IMG/VR virus record: IMGVR_UViG_3300009034_000010
Location: 24,722-88,721 of that record
Length of the DNA stretch: 64,000 nt
Origin: a virus
Direction: 5' to 3' (one strand)
The translations under genes and the position numbers were made by a program. Below, piece after piece: positions 55,938-63,485 of the stretch (position 1 is the first letter of the stretch; each line of letters starts with the position of its first letter). The notes under the pieces are model-generated. The model ran no database searches. It was not told the origin of the DNA and was given only the letters and a program-made list of their open reading frames with translations.

Positions 55938-56213
55938 TTATTCTTCTTCCTCTTGACAACATTCCTCTGCTTCCTCTTTATAGCAGTGCATACTATCGCA
56001 CGCCCCACATTTAAAACTGCCTTGATCCCGTTCTTCTGCATCGATATGATTATTGTAAGACTCCCGGAAGGCGATATTATCCATTTCAAAGAGAATATCG
56101 CCTTGATTCATTGTCATACCGCAAATATCAACGGTAGGGTAATTATCATTTAAAAACTCCTTATAGTCCTCTTCTGTTATCTCTTCTAACCAATCAATTT
56201 CTATTGCATCCAT
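55938..56213 (-). CDS. Acidic Cys-rich protein
   Basis: 91 residues from the ATG at 56213 (AAGGAAGTGTTAAAC). Very acidic (MDAIEIDWLEEITEEDYKEFLND), with KCGACDSMHCYKEEAEECCQEEEE at the end, a possible zinc site. The acidic profile would suit a DNA mimic; not proven. Confidence 0.58.
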   Translation of the reverse strand: MDAIEIDWLEEITEEDYKEFLNDNYPTVDICGMTMNQGDILFEMDNIAFRESYNNHIDAEERDQGSFKCGACDSMHCYKEEAEECCQEEEE

Positions 56214-56239
56214 GTTTAACACTTCCTTATGTTTAGTGT

Positions 56240-56446
56240 TTAATGATGGTTTGGGCAATGACGCGAGTCATAATCTTGTAGATTGTCTCCTACGTCCTCC
56301 CATTCGCCCGCTAAGCGATCATCTTGCCAATTTGTTTGTATATGATCGGCTTTAGCATAACATATTGTCCGTAAATTGTCGATAACATCGCATAAGCAAT
56401 ACTTATCAATTAACCCTTCCAACAACTCCTTATCTTGTTCATTCAT
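56240..56446 (-). CDS. 68-residue acidic protein
   Basis: MNEQDKELLEGLIDKYCLCDVIDNLRTICYAKADHIQTNWQDDRLAGEWEDVGDNLQDYDSRHCPNHH. AAGGAG ribosome site. Has the compact pattern of a phage protein family with an N-terminal helix-rich acidic domain; no assignment. Confidence 0.58.
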   Translation of the reverse strand: MNEQDKELLEGLIDKYCLCDVIDNLRTICYAKADHIQTNWQDDRLAGEWEDVGDNLQDYDSRHCPNHH

Positions 56447-56459
56447 GATTTTTTACTCC

Positions 56460-56633
56460 TTAAGCTTCATTCCAGCCAAAAGGATTAAAGAATTTTCTGT
56501 TACCGTCTGGGCACTCTCCATAACCACACTTTGTACTCTTATAAGCATATACAGAACAATTACCGCAATTTTTTAATTTATCTCTTATATCCTTTTTGCA
56601 ATAATTACACTGGCAACCTGCACACTTTTTCAC
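56460..56633 (-). CDS. 57-residue Cys-rich protein (GTG start)
   Basis: Nine cysteines: KKCAGCQCNYCKK, NCGNCSVYAYK and CGYGECPDG. Likely binds two metal ions. GTG start after AAGGAGTAAAATC; first gene behind the sigma54-like promoter at 56682. Confidence 0.6.
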   Translation of the reverse strand: MKKCAGCQCNYCKKDIRDKLKNCGNCSVYAYKSTKCGYGECPDGNRKFFNPFGWNEA

Positions 56634-56681
56634 GATTTTACTCCTTAAACTCTTTTATTTGTTCAGCTTGCTCTTGTATAT

Positions 56682-56697
56682 AGCAATGCTCATGCCA
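56682..56697 (-). promoter_or_regulatory. Sigma54-like promoter, leftward
   Basis: Minus strand TGGCATGAGCATTGCT, one mismatch from the consensus (C to T at the sixth base). Predicted start near 56671, about 38 bases before the GTG at 56633. TGACAGTTATTGACAC, one base different from the arm at 52618, lies at 56842-56857. Confidence 0.65.
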
Positions 56698-56841
56698 AAA
56701 CATAAGAGTTAATAAAAACAAGTAGTTATAATCCGGAGGAAGTTTGGGAAATTAACAAATTTTGTCACCCTATTTAACAAAAGCTTGCTTAACTGATTGA
56801 TTGTGTTATAATAATAGTAAAGTGACATTTAACGGCATGTA

Positions 56842-56857
56842 TGACAGTTATTGACAC
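56842..56857. promoter_or_regulatory. TGACAGTTATTGACAC element
   Basis: Fifteen of sixteen bases are identical to the inverted-repeat arm at 52618-52633, and both lie upstream of a leftward sigma54-like promoter (here ~160 bp). Neighbouring copies GTGACATTTAAC (56822) and GTTATTGACATT (56877). Confidence 0.6.
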
Positions 56858-56907
56858 TTAGTTAACTGTTAAGAGAGTTATTGACATTTTCTATTAATAA
56901 TGTAAAT

Positions 56908-56923
56908 AGCAAGAATTATGCCA
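56908..56923 (-). promoter_or_regulatory. Sigma54-like promoter, leftward (second)
   Basis: Minus strand TGGCATAATTCTTGCT. Followed leftwards by the TGACA elements and no gene until 56633, so it may produce a long leader or a small RNA. Confidence 0.5.
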
Positions 56924-56936
56924 AAATCTTTTGGTA

Positions 56937-56952
56937 TGGCATGAAGATCGCA
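56937..56952 (+). promoter_or_regulatory. Weak sigma54-like match, rightward
   Basis: TGGCATGAAGATCGCA: GG/GC spacing correct, TCGCA instead of TTGCA. Back to back with the site at 56908. Confidence 0.35.
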
Positions 56953-57297
56953 ATTATAATAAAGCATGTTCTTTGAAAATATATTGATTATATGAGTACG
57001 AAAATGTAATTTATCAGTTGGTTACATTTTCGTACTCTGTGACATTTTGTCAGTATGACAAATTCTGTCAGTGTCAATTTTCGTCAGTACGACAAAATGT
57101 CACAAAAATAAAAAATCCAAAAAAGCCCTTATAGAAGAAAGCTTAGCAGCTTGAAATTTTTTAGGTTTATGCACTTAACCTTAGCAGGCAAATTTTCTAA
57201 ATCGACTCTATATAGGCGGGCGGGATAGTCAATTAGTCAGATTGACTATCCCTGTACAAACAAGACAATGTTGAGGAGGTCACGTTTGTACATTAAA

Positions 57298-57815
57298 TCA
57301 AATATGTTTCCAATTCTTTCTATTTTTAATATTACTTATATATTTCGGGGTCACGTTAAATATTTCAGCAAGTTTTCTTCTTGGTAAAAGGCTATCTCGT
57401 ATTTGTAGTATATCTGCTCTTATTAATTTTGACCGGCCATTATGCTCACCTTTAGTATGCTTCTTCAAAATGGTATCTCTATGTATCACATTTTCTTTAT
57501 TAGTAACCCATTCCAGATTAGTAACTTCATTACAAGTTTTAATGCCGCTCTTATGATTAACTTCAGGCTTACTTTCAGGATTAGGAATGAAAGCTAAAGC
57601 TATAATCTATGAACTTTAACATCAGATACACGTCCTTTAATAGACAAACCTAAGTGGTAATAACCATATCTATCAAGTCTTGGCTTAAAAATACGTTCTT
57701 TCAACCAACGTCTGCCTGAACTATCCTTTCGTCTTAAGCTTTTAACATCTCCAAACGAACTAATTTGATAAGCCCCTTCATACCTCTCAATATCTTTCCA
57801 AATTTCGTCTTCCAT
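57298..57815 (-). pseudogene. HNH endonuclease gene broken by a frame change
   Basis: 5' part (57815 to ~57600): NUMOD4 (EIWKDIERYEGAYQISSFG) up to VHRL, then TAG. The 3' part in another frame continues ALAFIPNPESKPEVNHKSGIKTCNEVTNLEW and the HTH to 57298. Adding one G (TTA GTA GCT instead of TTA TAG CT) restores VHRLVALAFIPN. Decay or an indel error, as in the copy at 28355. Confidence 0.8.
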
Positions 57816-57876
57816 GAACTCATTACCTACACACCCCCTCCCCATTATTTTTAAAAACGCATTTTCAAAACTTTTG

Positions 57877-57906
57877 GGAACCCTCTCCCCACAAAAAGAG
57901 GGTTCC
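57877..57906. terminator. Bidirectional hairpin terminator
   Basis: GGAACCCTC (57877-57885) and GAGGGTTCC (57898-57906), T-rich on the right (TTATTT) and AAAAC/TTTTG on the left. Ends the ligase/small-gene unit before the HNH gene. Confidence 0.75.
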
Positions 57907-57932
57907 TTATTTCAAATTAAAAGTGGGTCCCG

Positions 57933-58373
57933 TTAAAAAGTTACCGGTTTGTCTTCTTTCTCTTCTTTTTTTTCATCCGACTCAATACCGGGACAACCTG
58001 CGGCTACCCAATTTTCTACGACATCTTCGTCCGGTAATCCCCTTACAAGTTTTACTTTTCTAACTTTACCGGTAACTGGATGACGGTCTACATGAGGTAC
58101 TTCCCTGACATATTTATTCAGCGCACCGTTCTCTACATTAACAGCCAATGAGTTTTCGTTCTCAAAACAAGGAAGAGTGACAGCTATCTCCTCCGGTACA
58201 GTGAAGCTGAAATCACTGCGTATACTTTCTATAAGTGATTCCACACACTCCAATGGTACATCACCGTCTATAACTTTCCTGAGTATCTCAAGATCTTTCG
58301 TCCCAAGACTACGATAACCAAGATCTACAGCGTGTTCTCTTAAAGGTCCGTTAAATGTTACGTCATACTTCAT
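57933..58373 (-). CDS. Hypothetical protein, 146 residues
   Basis: MKYDVTFNGPLREHAVDLGYRSLGTKD... An N-terminal strand-helix part, then a proline-containing acidic end (GIESDEKKEEKEDKPVTF). GAGG ribosome site. More G+C-rich than its small neighbours. Not recognised. Confidence 0.6.
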   Translation of the reverse strand: MKYDVTFNGPLREHAVDLGYRSLGTKDLEILRKVIDGDVPLECVESLIESIRSDFSFTVPEEIAVTLPCFENENSLAVNVENGALNKYVREVPHVDRHPVTGKVRKVKLVRGLPDEDVVENWVAAGCPGIESDEKKEEKEDKPVTF

Positions 58374-58414
58374 TCTGTTAAAAACCTCATTTAAAAAATT
58401 GACACTACAAAAAG

Positions 58415-58537
58415 TTACTTCTTCGACCTATCCTTTTTCTTAGAATTATCTCTTACGAACTGACCGTTATCGTCCGGCCTAATTATCTGGACATCTTTAT
58501 CAGGGTCCCCGATAATCGAAAAAACTGGGCTGTTCAA
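58415..58537 (-). CDS. 40-residue protein (TTG start)
   Basis: MNSPVFSIIGDPDKDVQIIRPDDNGQFVRDNSKKKDRSKK, from TTG at 58537 after GGAGG. Short strand region and a basic tail. Good ribosome spacing is the main support. Confidence 0.5.
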   Translation of the reverse strand: MNSPVFSIIGDPDKDVQIIRPDDNGQFVRDNSKKKDRSKK

Positions 58538-58550
58538 AACTGTATACCTC

Positions 58551-58817
58551 CTAGTCAAAAGCATGTGTCCAATCATAGGTACACTTAAAAAGTCTGATGC
58601 TGCCTACTGTACAAAAGAAACCATATACGAGCTTGAAAGCAAGTACACCACCGTACTTCAAAGCCAGTAACTCGTATATCCATGTTGCTCCATACCAAAT
58701 GCCTATAACGAAAGCTGTGACAAAGAAGAAAGCAAAAAATGATATATCTTTCTTCTTTTCATAGTCGTGAACACAAGAGTTACAAACAATAGCTGATTTC
58801 AAAATATTCTCCCTCAT
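58551..58817 (-). CDS. Membrane protein, two spans
   Basis: 88 residues; hydrophobic stretches at about 26-50 (SFFAFFFVTAFVIGIWYGATWIYEL) and 55-73 (GVLAFKLVYGFFCTVGSI). CNSCVHDYEKKK at the N-terminus could bind metal. Start overlaps the previous ORF. Confidence 0.6.
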   Translation of the reverse strand: MRENILKSAIVCNSCVHDYEKKKDISFFAFFFVTAFVIGIWYGATWIYELLALKYGGVLAFKLVYGFFCTVGSIRLFKCTYDWTHAFD

Positions 58818-58893
58818 TAAGTTTTGCTTCTTTAAAAAGAATAAACATTTGAATACCTGTTAACGAAAAAATAAAAAGCATACCCGTTAACAT
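58780..58893 (-). CDS. 37-residue hydrophobic peptide
   Basis: MLTGMLFIFSLTGIQMFILFKEAKLNEGEYF... one membrane span. GGAGTCAGTTA ribosome site, first ORF behind the promoter at 58940; overlaps the two-span membrane protein by 38 bases. Confidence 0.5.
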   Translation of the reverse strand: MLTGMLFIFSLTGIQMFILFKEAKLNEGEYFEISYCL

Positions 58894-58912
58894 TAACTGA
58901 CTCCTATTATTA

Positions 58913-58940
58913 AGTATAATCACTGATATTTATTTGTCAA
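58913..58940 (-). promoter_or_regulatory. ACTTGACAA-type promoter overlapping a stop codon
   Basis: Minus strand TTGACA (58940-58935), 16-bp spacer, TATACT (58918-58913). The TGA of the 58937 gene lies within TTGACA. Confidence 0.78.
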
Positions 58941-59176
58941 GTAATATTTGTGACTTTTATTAATTCTTTTATAAAAGCTCCACTATCCAAAGTCTTATAA
59001 TTACCTGAAAATACTCGTTGTTCCCCGTCTTTTATCCAAAAGCTACCCTTTATAAAATAAACCACTTCTATTTCATTCCCAGGTAAAAGCTTCTGACTAT
59101 AGATCCATACCCCGATAACTTTTCCTCTTTCAAAACCCAATTCGTTTAGGATATTTTTAGACTCCTGAATCGTCAT
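58937..59176 (-). CDS. Hypothetical protein
   Basis: 79 residues (MTIQESKNILNELGFERGKVIGV), alpha/beta, ending ...VTNIT directly on the promoter -35. Overlaps the preceding gene by 20 bases. Not recognised. Confidence 0.58.
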   Translation of the reverse strand: MTIQESKNILNELGFERGKVIGVWIYSQKLLPGNEIEVVYFIKGSFWIKDGEQRVFSGNYKTLDSGAFIKELIKVTNIT

Positions 59177-59606
59177 CTTTACTCTCTTTCGGTGGAGGTA
59201 AACACTTTACACCCTCTCCCACTGAAACTTCACCGCATGGTTTCTGCATATGCTTGTTCAACCACTCATTAAGCTCAGGGTAGTCTTTATAAAATTTCTC
59301 AAGCATCTTTATAGACTCTTCATCAGATATACCACAATTGAGAATCTCACTCAAATTTTTACTGTACATCTCACAAGAATATCTCATTAATTCAGCCGAT
59401 GTTAAAGATTTTCCGGATCGATACCCACTTCTATAAACTTCTTTTAAGTATACATTACCTTCTTCGTCTTGTGTACCTAAAGCAGCCACAGTTTCCTCTA
59501 GCAGTCCATAATCAATATCAATAAATAAATCATGAACTGGATTAACTTCCAAAACTTCCGCCCCTGCTTTCTTCAAGGCTTCAATTACTTGTTTTATTCC
59601 TTTCAT
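59157..59606 (-). CDS. Hypothetical protein, 149 residues
   Basis: MKGIKQVIEALKKAGAEVLEVNPVHDLFIDIDYG... from the ATG overlapping the previous TGA. Acidic and helical with a Ser/Pro/acidic tail (LPPPKESKDDDSGV). Not recognised. Confidence 0.6.
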   Translation of the reverse strand: MKGIKQVIEALKKAGAEVLEVNPVHDLFIDIDYGLLEETVAALGTQDEEGNVYLKEVYRSGYRSGKSLTSAELMRYSCEMYSKNLSEILNCGISDEESIKMLEKFYKDYPELNEWLNKHMQKPCGEVSVGEGVKCLPPPKESKDDDSGV

Positions 59607-59878
59607 GCATGTGCCCACCTTGTTTTTGCTTTTTTACAATGCTTTGTGAAATCACTTTTCTGATAAGGCATTCCATTATTTGGCATTATCCATAGTCTGA
59701 AACACCGACAACAAAGAAGGTGTGCCCTCCAGTTATCTCGTTTTAAGACTAAAGATTTTCCTGTACACCAACACCTCAGTTCATTAGCCGGATGATTTAA
59801 TTTATAGATCCAAGGAACTAAGCTGAGGAAGAAATAAATCACCTCATCATACGGTATTTTAAGTCTTACTATCTTCAT
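59603..59878 (-). CDS. Zinc-binding protein
   Basis: 91 residues from the ATG after GGAGATTGAAG. RCWCTGKSLVLKRDNWRAHLLCCRCF provides a C-x-C ... C-C-x-C metal site; rich in Trp. Probably nucleic-acid binding. Confidence 0.55.
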   Translation of the reverse strand: MKIVRLKIPYDEVIYFFLSLVPWIYKLNHPANELRCWCTGKSLVLKRDNWRAHLLCCRCFRLWIMPNNGMPYQKSDFTKHCKKAKTRWAHA

Positions 59879-60092
59879 CTTCAATCTCCAATTCTCTTGT
59901 ATAATAAGCGATTGACCCAAAATGCTCGTGCCCTCCAGTATTTGACCTAGTTATTACTTTCGAATTTTTGAACACAGAATACGTATGGTCAACGTATTTT
60001 ATTCTTGAACTATCCAAGAATCCGTTCATCTTTTCAGTTATCACATTAGGGTTAATATCTGGACCGAATGCTCTGATTCTTACTCTTGACAT
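59859..60092 (-). CDS. Hypothetical protein
   Basis: 77 residues (MSRVRIRAFGPDINPNVITEKM), beta-rich, with an acidic C-terminus (ELEIEDEDSKT). Overlaps the next gene. Not recognised. Confidence 0.58.
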   Translation of the reverse strand: MSRVRIRAFGPDINPNVITEKMNGFLDSSRIKYVDHTYSVFKNSKVITRSNTGGHEHFGSIAYYTRELEIEDEDSKT

Positions 60093-60117
60093 AAGATAAA
60101 TCCTCTAATTTTTCATA

Positions 60118-61464
60118 TTATTCCTTATCGTCCCTTAAATCATCAAATACAGGAAACCTCAAACTACCGTCCGGGGTAATCTCATTATATTGCAGCCTTA
60201 TCCATCTCCCTATTAAAAAGTCTTTTTCTTTCCAAAATTGGATTCTCTCCAATTCTTTAAAGCCAGAACCTACCTCAACCTCTTTACCACTCTCAAGCTC
60301 TGTAACAAATCCTCCGAGCATTTTCGGAAGATTGTTCGGATCAAGTTCACCTTCTTGAATTCTTTTCTGAAAATATTGTACATAATCCCCTCTCCACTCA
60401 AAATAGTCCACAATCTTTGCGTCAATATGATCCATTGGTTTCAATTTAGTAATCGTTTTCGACTTTGCAGTGCACCGCTTCCAGGCATAAACAAAATTTG
60501 TAGCCCGAACTATTGCCCCTTCATATCCCTCTGCCAGGAAAGAGTCATACAAAGCTTTTAAGTCTTCAGGATTTTTACAGAGATAAGTATCGATGGGAAT
60601 AGTTTTTGAATTTTGTATAGTCAAAAGAAGTTGAAACAATTGAAGCTGATCTGTATACGTACCGGAAACTATTTGAGCATGCCACTCTTGTACCGGAATA
60701 ATATTGAAAACATTGTACTTTAGCTCCGGTGGTATAGGTTTATTCTCACTAGAAAGAATACTGGAAATTTCATTGAATGAGTGAGCATGAGAGTATAACT
60801 CCCCGTCAAAAACAGAATTCAATTCATTAAGCATATTCCGGCCTACCGAAACCACCTTCCCCATTTGTAAATAAGTTGGAAGATTAACATTTGCTACAAT
60901 TATTCCACTCCGGCCAACGAAACCAACATTTGGAATGTAAGTGCAGCGGTATCCATCAAGTTTTCTTTGAACATATACCGGAAATTCAAACTTACTATAA
61001 GCCTCTTTCCAAGAACTCATAAGAAGAACATTATATTCCGGCACAATTTTTTCATCATAAGCTTTGTTTACTGTCTTCACCGATACGCCAGCAATAGGCT
61101 TCTTAAGAATAGCTTTACCTGCCCATTTTTTCTGCAACTCAGTAAACAGCCCGTCAAAATAATGGTAAATAACATCCCGATCTTCATTCTTAAGAGCTTT
61201 CTTCTTTCCGAGATATTTTGCCAGTCCACCGAGACTATAAATATCTTTCAGCGTAGCCATGTTAAGTGACTTATCGCTCACGGGCTTCGTAGGAAGTTTT
61301 TTAACGTGGTACACTCGATAAGGATTGAGTGCCACATCAAAATAAGCTTTAAGTGCCTCATTTTCGCTGTGCTTTGCAATGAGAGCTATCTTATCTTTAG
61401 TGCCGGTAGTCCGCTCCAGTTCTTCAAGAATTCCTTCTACATCTCCATTACCAAAAAGTATCAT
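60118..61464 (-). CDS. ATP-dependent DNA ligase
   Basis: 448 residues, in the range of T4/T7-like ligases. Nucleotidyltransferase motifs: YVQRKLDGYRCTY with the adenylated lysine (motif I), VFDGELY (motif III), YEGAIVR (IV) and TITKLKP (V), followed by an OB-fold domain ending LIGRWIRLQYNEITPDGSLRFPVFDDLRDDK. Seals nicks and Okazaki fragments. It is isolated from the other replication genes, on the opposite strand. Confidence 0.92.
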   Translation of the reverse strand: MILFGNGDVEGILEELERTTGTKDKIALIAKHSENEALKAYFDVALNPYRVYHVKKLPTKPVSDKSLNMATLKDIYSLGGLAKYLGKKKALKNEDRDVIYHYFDGLFTELQKKWAGKAILKKPIAGVSVKTVNKAYDEKIVPEYNVLLMSSWKEAYSKFEFPVYVQRKLDGYRCTYIPNVGFVGRSGIIVANVNLPTYLQMGKVVSVGRNMLNELNSVFDGELYSHAHSFNEISSILSSENKPIPPELKYNVFNIIPVQEWHAQIVSGTYTDQLQLFQLLLTIQNSKTIPIDTYLCKNPEDLKALYDSFLAEGYEGAIVRATNFVYAWKRCTAKSKTITKLKPMDHIDAKIVDYFEWRGDYVQYFQKRIQEGELDPNNLPKMLGGFVTELESGKEVEVGSGFKELERIQFWKEKDFLIGRWIRLQYNEITPDGSLRFPVFDDLRDDKE

Positions 61465-61790
61465 AATCCAAGTACCTTTTCTATTTTCTCTTGCTGACAG
61501 TTCACTCTATAATTAAGAGAGGCTAAATCTTTACCATATTTGATATGTGCGTACCTGGCCTGATTTAACTCTATATTGAGTTGTTTGCCCCTTTTTATAG
61601 CAGCTTCAAGTTTAGTAGACACCTTTGAAAATTCGTTGAATTTGTCGGATAACTCCCTAATTTTTTCTTCCCTTTTCTCAACCTTATATTCAAGTCTCCT
61701 CATATCAACAAGAAGACTTTCAATAGTGTCTTTTTTTGACGCAACTATCCCTTCCAAAATCTCAATCTTTCTTGCTTTACTTCCAAACAT
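61461..61790 (-). CDS. Coiled-coil protein
   Basis: 109 residues, heptad-patterned throughout (KIEILEGIVASKKDTIESLLVDMRRLEYKVEKREEKIRELSDK). Four-base overlap with the ligase start, so coupled to it. Structural partner or scaffold; unknown. Confidence 0.6.
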   Translation of the reverse strand: MFGSKARKIEILEGIVASKKDTIESLLVDMRRLEYKVEKREEKIRELSDKFNEFSKVSTKLEAAIKRGKQLNIELNQARYAHIKYGKDLASLNYRVNCQQEKIEKVLGL

Positions 61791-61807
61791 AATATATTTA
61801 CCTTATT

Positions 61808-61999
61808 CTATAAAGGACACCACCCTGGTATCTTATCTACATTTCTAATAATCCGTCTAAAACAATCATAACCTCTACTCTTACACACTAAATCGTGATC
61901 ACAACATATTTTCGAACCACCTTTAATAAAAGCTCCGGTATGACTTGAGTGGAGACATTCGCTACATTTATTAATAGTTGTGATGATAGTTTTAGCCAC
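61808..61999 (-). CDS. Zinc protein ending in IPGWCPL (GTG start)
   Basis: 63 residues: KCSECLHSSHTGAF, CCDHDLVCKSRGYDCF and the ending IPGWCPL form the pattern of a small phage protein family I recall, with conserved Cys and a terminal WCPL. GTG start after TAGGAAG. First gene behind the promoter at 62050. Confidence 0.62.
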   Translation of the reverse strand: MAKTIITTINKCSECLHSSHTGAFIKGGSKICCDHDLVCKSRGYDCFRRIIRNVDKIPGWCPL

Positions 62000-62022
62000 G
62001 ATAATAATCTTCCTATATTTTT

Positions 62023-62050
62023 ATTATACCTTATCAAAAAATATTGTCAA
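62023..62050 (-). promoter_or_regulatory. ACTTGACAA-type promoter overlapping a stop codon
   Basis: Minus strand TTGACA (62050-62045), 16-bp spacer, perfect TATAAT (62028-62023). The TGA of the GGDEF gene (62049-62047) is inside TTGACA. Confidence 0.8.
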
Positions 62051-62595
62051 GTAACAACGCTCCAGTCTTTTCCTTTTTCTTTGGCAGCATAAAGATTTTT
62101 ATCAGCTAAACCTATAAGTTTTTCAACATTTATTTCATCCCCTTTAATAAACATTGCACCACCTACCGATACTGTATGTTCAGTGTTACCTTTAACCGCA
62201 AATCTGAAGTCATTACATATATTGGAGAATTCCTGTGCATAAGTATTTGAAATTAATACCATAAGCTCGTCACCACCATAACGAATTAAGACCCCCTTCT
62301 TTTTTAAAACTTTATTAATCAAATTAACTATACTGAGAATAACTTGGTCCCCATACGGATGACCCTTTTTATCGTTAATACTTTTAAAATCATCAAAGTC
62401 GATAATTGCAAGACCAAAAGGTACGCCTTTCTTATCGGTACGTTTCATCATTCTGGCTAATTTGCTATTCCTTCTAGTGATAGCCCAATCTTTTGTATAA
62501 CAACCAGTAAATAAGTCTCTTTCGCTTCGCCACTTATAAGTGTATGTGGTTATACTCAATATAACAATTATAACTGACAATATTGCATAAATCAT
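62047..62595 (-). CDS. Membrane-anchored diguanylate cyclase (GGDEF)
   Basis: 182 residues from the ATG after TGGAG. One N-terminal transmembrane helix (residues 1-20), then a complete GGDEF domain: DLFTGCYTKDW, IDFDDFKSINDKKGHPYGDQV (metal D and substrate N/D), and the signature RYGGDEL (107-111). The RxxD inhibitory site that normally precedes the signature is absent (KKKGVLIRY), so product inhibition should be weak. It would make cyclic di-GMP in the infected cell and could alter host motility or biofilm state. Rare in phages. Confidence 0.88.
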   Translation of the reverse strand: MIYAILSVIIVILSITTYTYKWRSERDLFTGCYTKDWAITRRNSKLARMMKRTDKKGVPFGLAIIDFDDFKSINDKKGHPYGDQVILSIVNLINKVLKKKGVLIRYGGDELMVLISNTYAQEFSNICNDFRFAVKGNTEHTVSVGGAMFIKGDEINVEKLIGLADKNLYAAKEKGKDWSVVT

Positions 62596-62597
62596 GA

Positions 62598-62765
62598 TTA
62601 ACTCCAATGTTTAATGACTTTAAGTCTTATTCCTTCTTTATTTGGTAAAGGCTTTAAAGGTTTTATAGGTAACTGTACCCCCGTTATTATTGTGACATTG
62701 AATAACTTTGCAATAAAAGCTAAAAATCTACACTTTAAAGAAGGTAAAAAATATTTATACCTCAT
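62598..62765 (-). CDS. 55-residue basic protein
   Basis: MRYKYFLPSLKCRFLAFIAKLFNV...GVQLPIKPLKPLPNKEGIRLK, basic with one hydrophobic patch. TTTAGGAGGTGTAAC ribosome site; start overlaps the preceding TGA. Confidence 0.55.
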   Translation of the reverse strand: MRYKYFLPSLKCRFLAFIAKLFNVTIITGVQLPIKPLKPLPNKEGIRLKVIKHWS

Positions 62766-63025
62766 GTTACACCTCCTAAAGAAATGTTACTGTTCTTTAC
62801 ACCTATAAGTGTCAGTGTTATAGCCCATCTACCCATACCTCTGCACACTGCACCGAATACTGTATTCTTACTCACTAAAGACCATACAATAGCTTCTTTA
62901 GTACCTTTGGTATGTTTAATTTCTAAAGCTTTCTTAGCATTTTCCAACACAGTCTTTGCACTAAAGGAAGTGCAGGGAATTAATTCTGTTGACTCCTCTT
63001 TCTCATCGCATACTAATAAAAACAT
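62762..63025 (-). CDS. Hypothetical protein
   Basis: 87 residues (MFLLVCDEKEESTELIPCTSF), a strand-helix-strand outline with WSLVSKNTVFGAVCRGMGRWAITLTL. No motif. Overlaps the next gene by four bases. Confidence 0.58.
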   Translation of the reverse strand: MFLLVCDEKEESTELIPCTSFSAKTVLENAKKALEIKHTKGTKEAIVWSLVSKNTVFGAVCRGMGRWAITLTLIGVKNSNISLGGVT

Positions 63026-63026
63026 C

Positions 63027-63359
63027 TTAGAACTCCTTACTTATCAAACATTTCTCAACGAATTTTTTAGCCACTTCAAGAGAATTGAAATCAAGATCAA
63101 AAACCTCACCTTTAGAACTTCTGATATACCCGAAATTAACCTTAAAATCATTATACATCCACATCATAGGTTTGAACTTACCTTTTATCTCCACAACAGC
63201 CCCGATAGGAATCTTACCATAAGTATAATTATAGTATAGTCTATAAGAACGACCGTTGGCTAGACTGTCTTCCTCTTCCCAAGTATGAGCGACATCATTA
63301 TCCGCAAAACCTCGATTAAGATTTTCTCTATTATCTGGAAATTTTTTGCTCACCTTCAT
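63027..63359 (-). CDS. Hypothetical protein, 110 residues
   Basis: MKVSKKFPDNRENLNRGFADND... aromatic, beta-rich (YRLYYNYTYGKIPIGAVVEIKGKF). Start lies inside the preceding gene, using AAGGAAA as ribosome site. Not recognised. Confidence 0.58.
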   Translation of the reverse strand: MKVSKKFPDNRENLNRGFADNDVAHTWEEEDSLANGRSYRLYYNYTYGKIPIGAVVEIKGKFKPMMWMYNDFKVNFGYIRSSKGEVFDLDFNSLEVAKKFVEKCLISKEF

Positions 63360-63480
63360 TTTCCTTTTCTTGTGTTATTTTTACGTAATCTTCTAAACAT
63401 TTAACTCTTTTCTCAAGTTGCCAATTATTCCAAGCTAAAAGAACTATAAAAAGACCCGCTATAAATAATATAAGCTTCAT
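63331..63480 (-). CDS. 49-residue single-span membrane protein, possibly leaderless
   Basis: MKLILFIAGLFIVLLAWNNWQLEKRVKCLEDYVKI...: one N-terminal span and a coiled tail, like a small Rz1- or spanin-type anchor. The promoter's -10 ends five bases before the ATG and there is no ribosome site, so translation may begin at the transcript's 5' end. Confidence 0.55.
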   Translation of the reverse strand: MKLILFIAGLFIVLLAWNNWQLEKRVKCLEDYVKITQEKENEGEQKISR

Positions 63481-63485
63481 TTTTA

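Larger units (their letters stand above)
56634..57297. other. Gene-free control region rich in TGACA repeats and palindromes
   Basis: 664 bases without a gene. Holds three sigma54-like sites, about ten TGACA/TGTCA elements, and four inverted repeats: 56994-57009/57022-57037 (16 bp, GAGTACGAAAATGTAA), 57039-57051/57091-57103 (13 bp, GTGACATTTTGTC), 57222-57233/57241-57252 (12 bp, GGGATAGTCAAT) and 57254-57261/57284-57291 (8 bp, GAGGAGG in the loop). Candidate replication origin and/or enhancer cluster. Confidence 0.65.
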
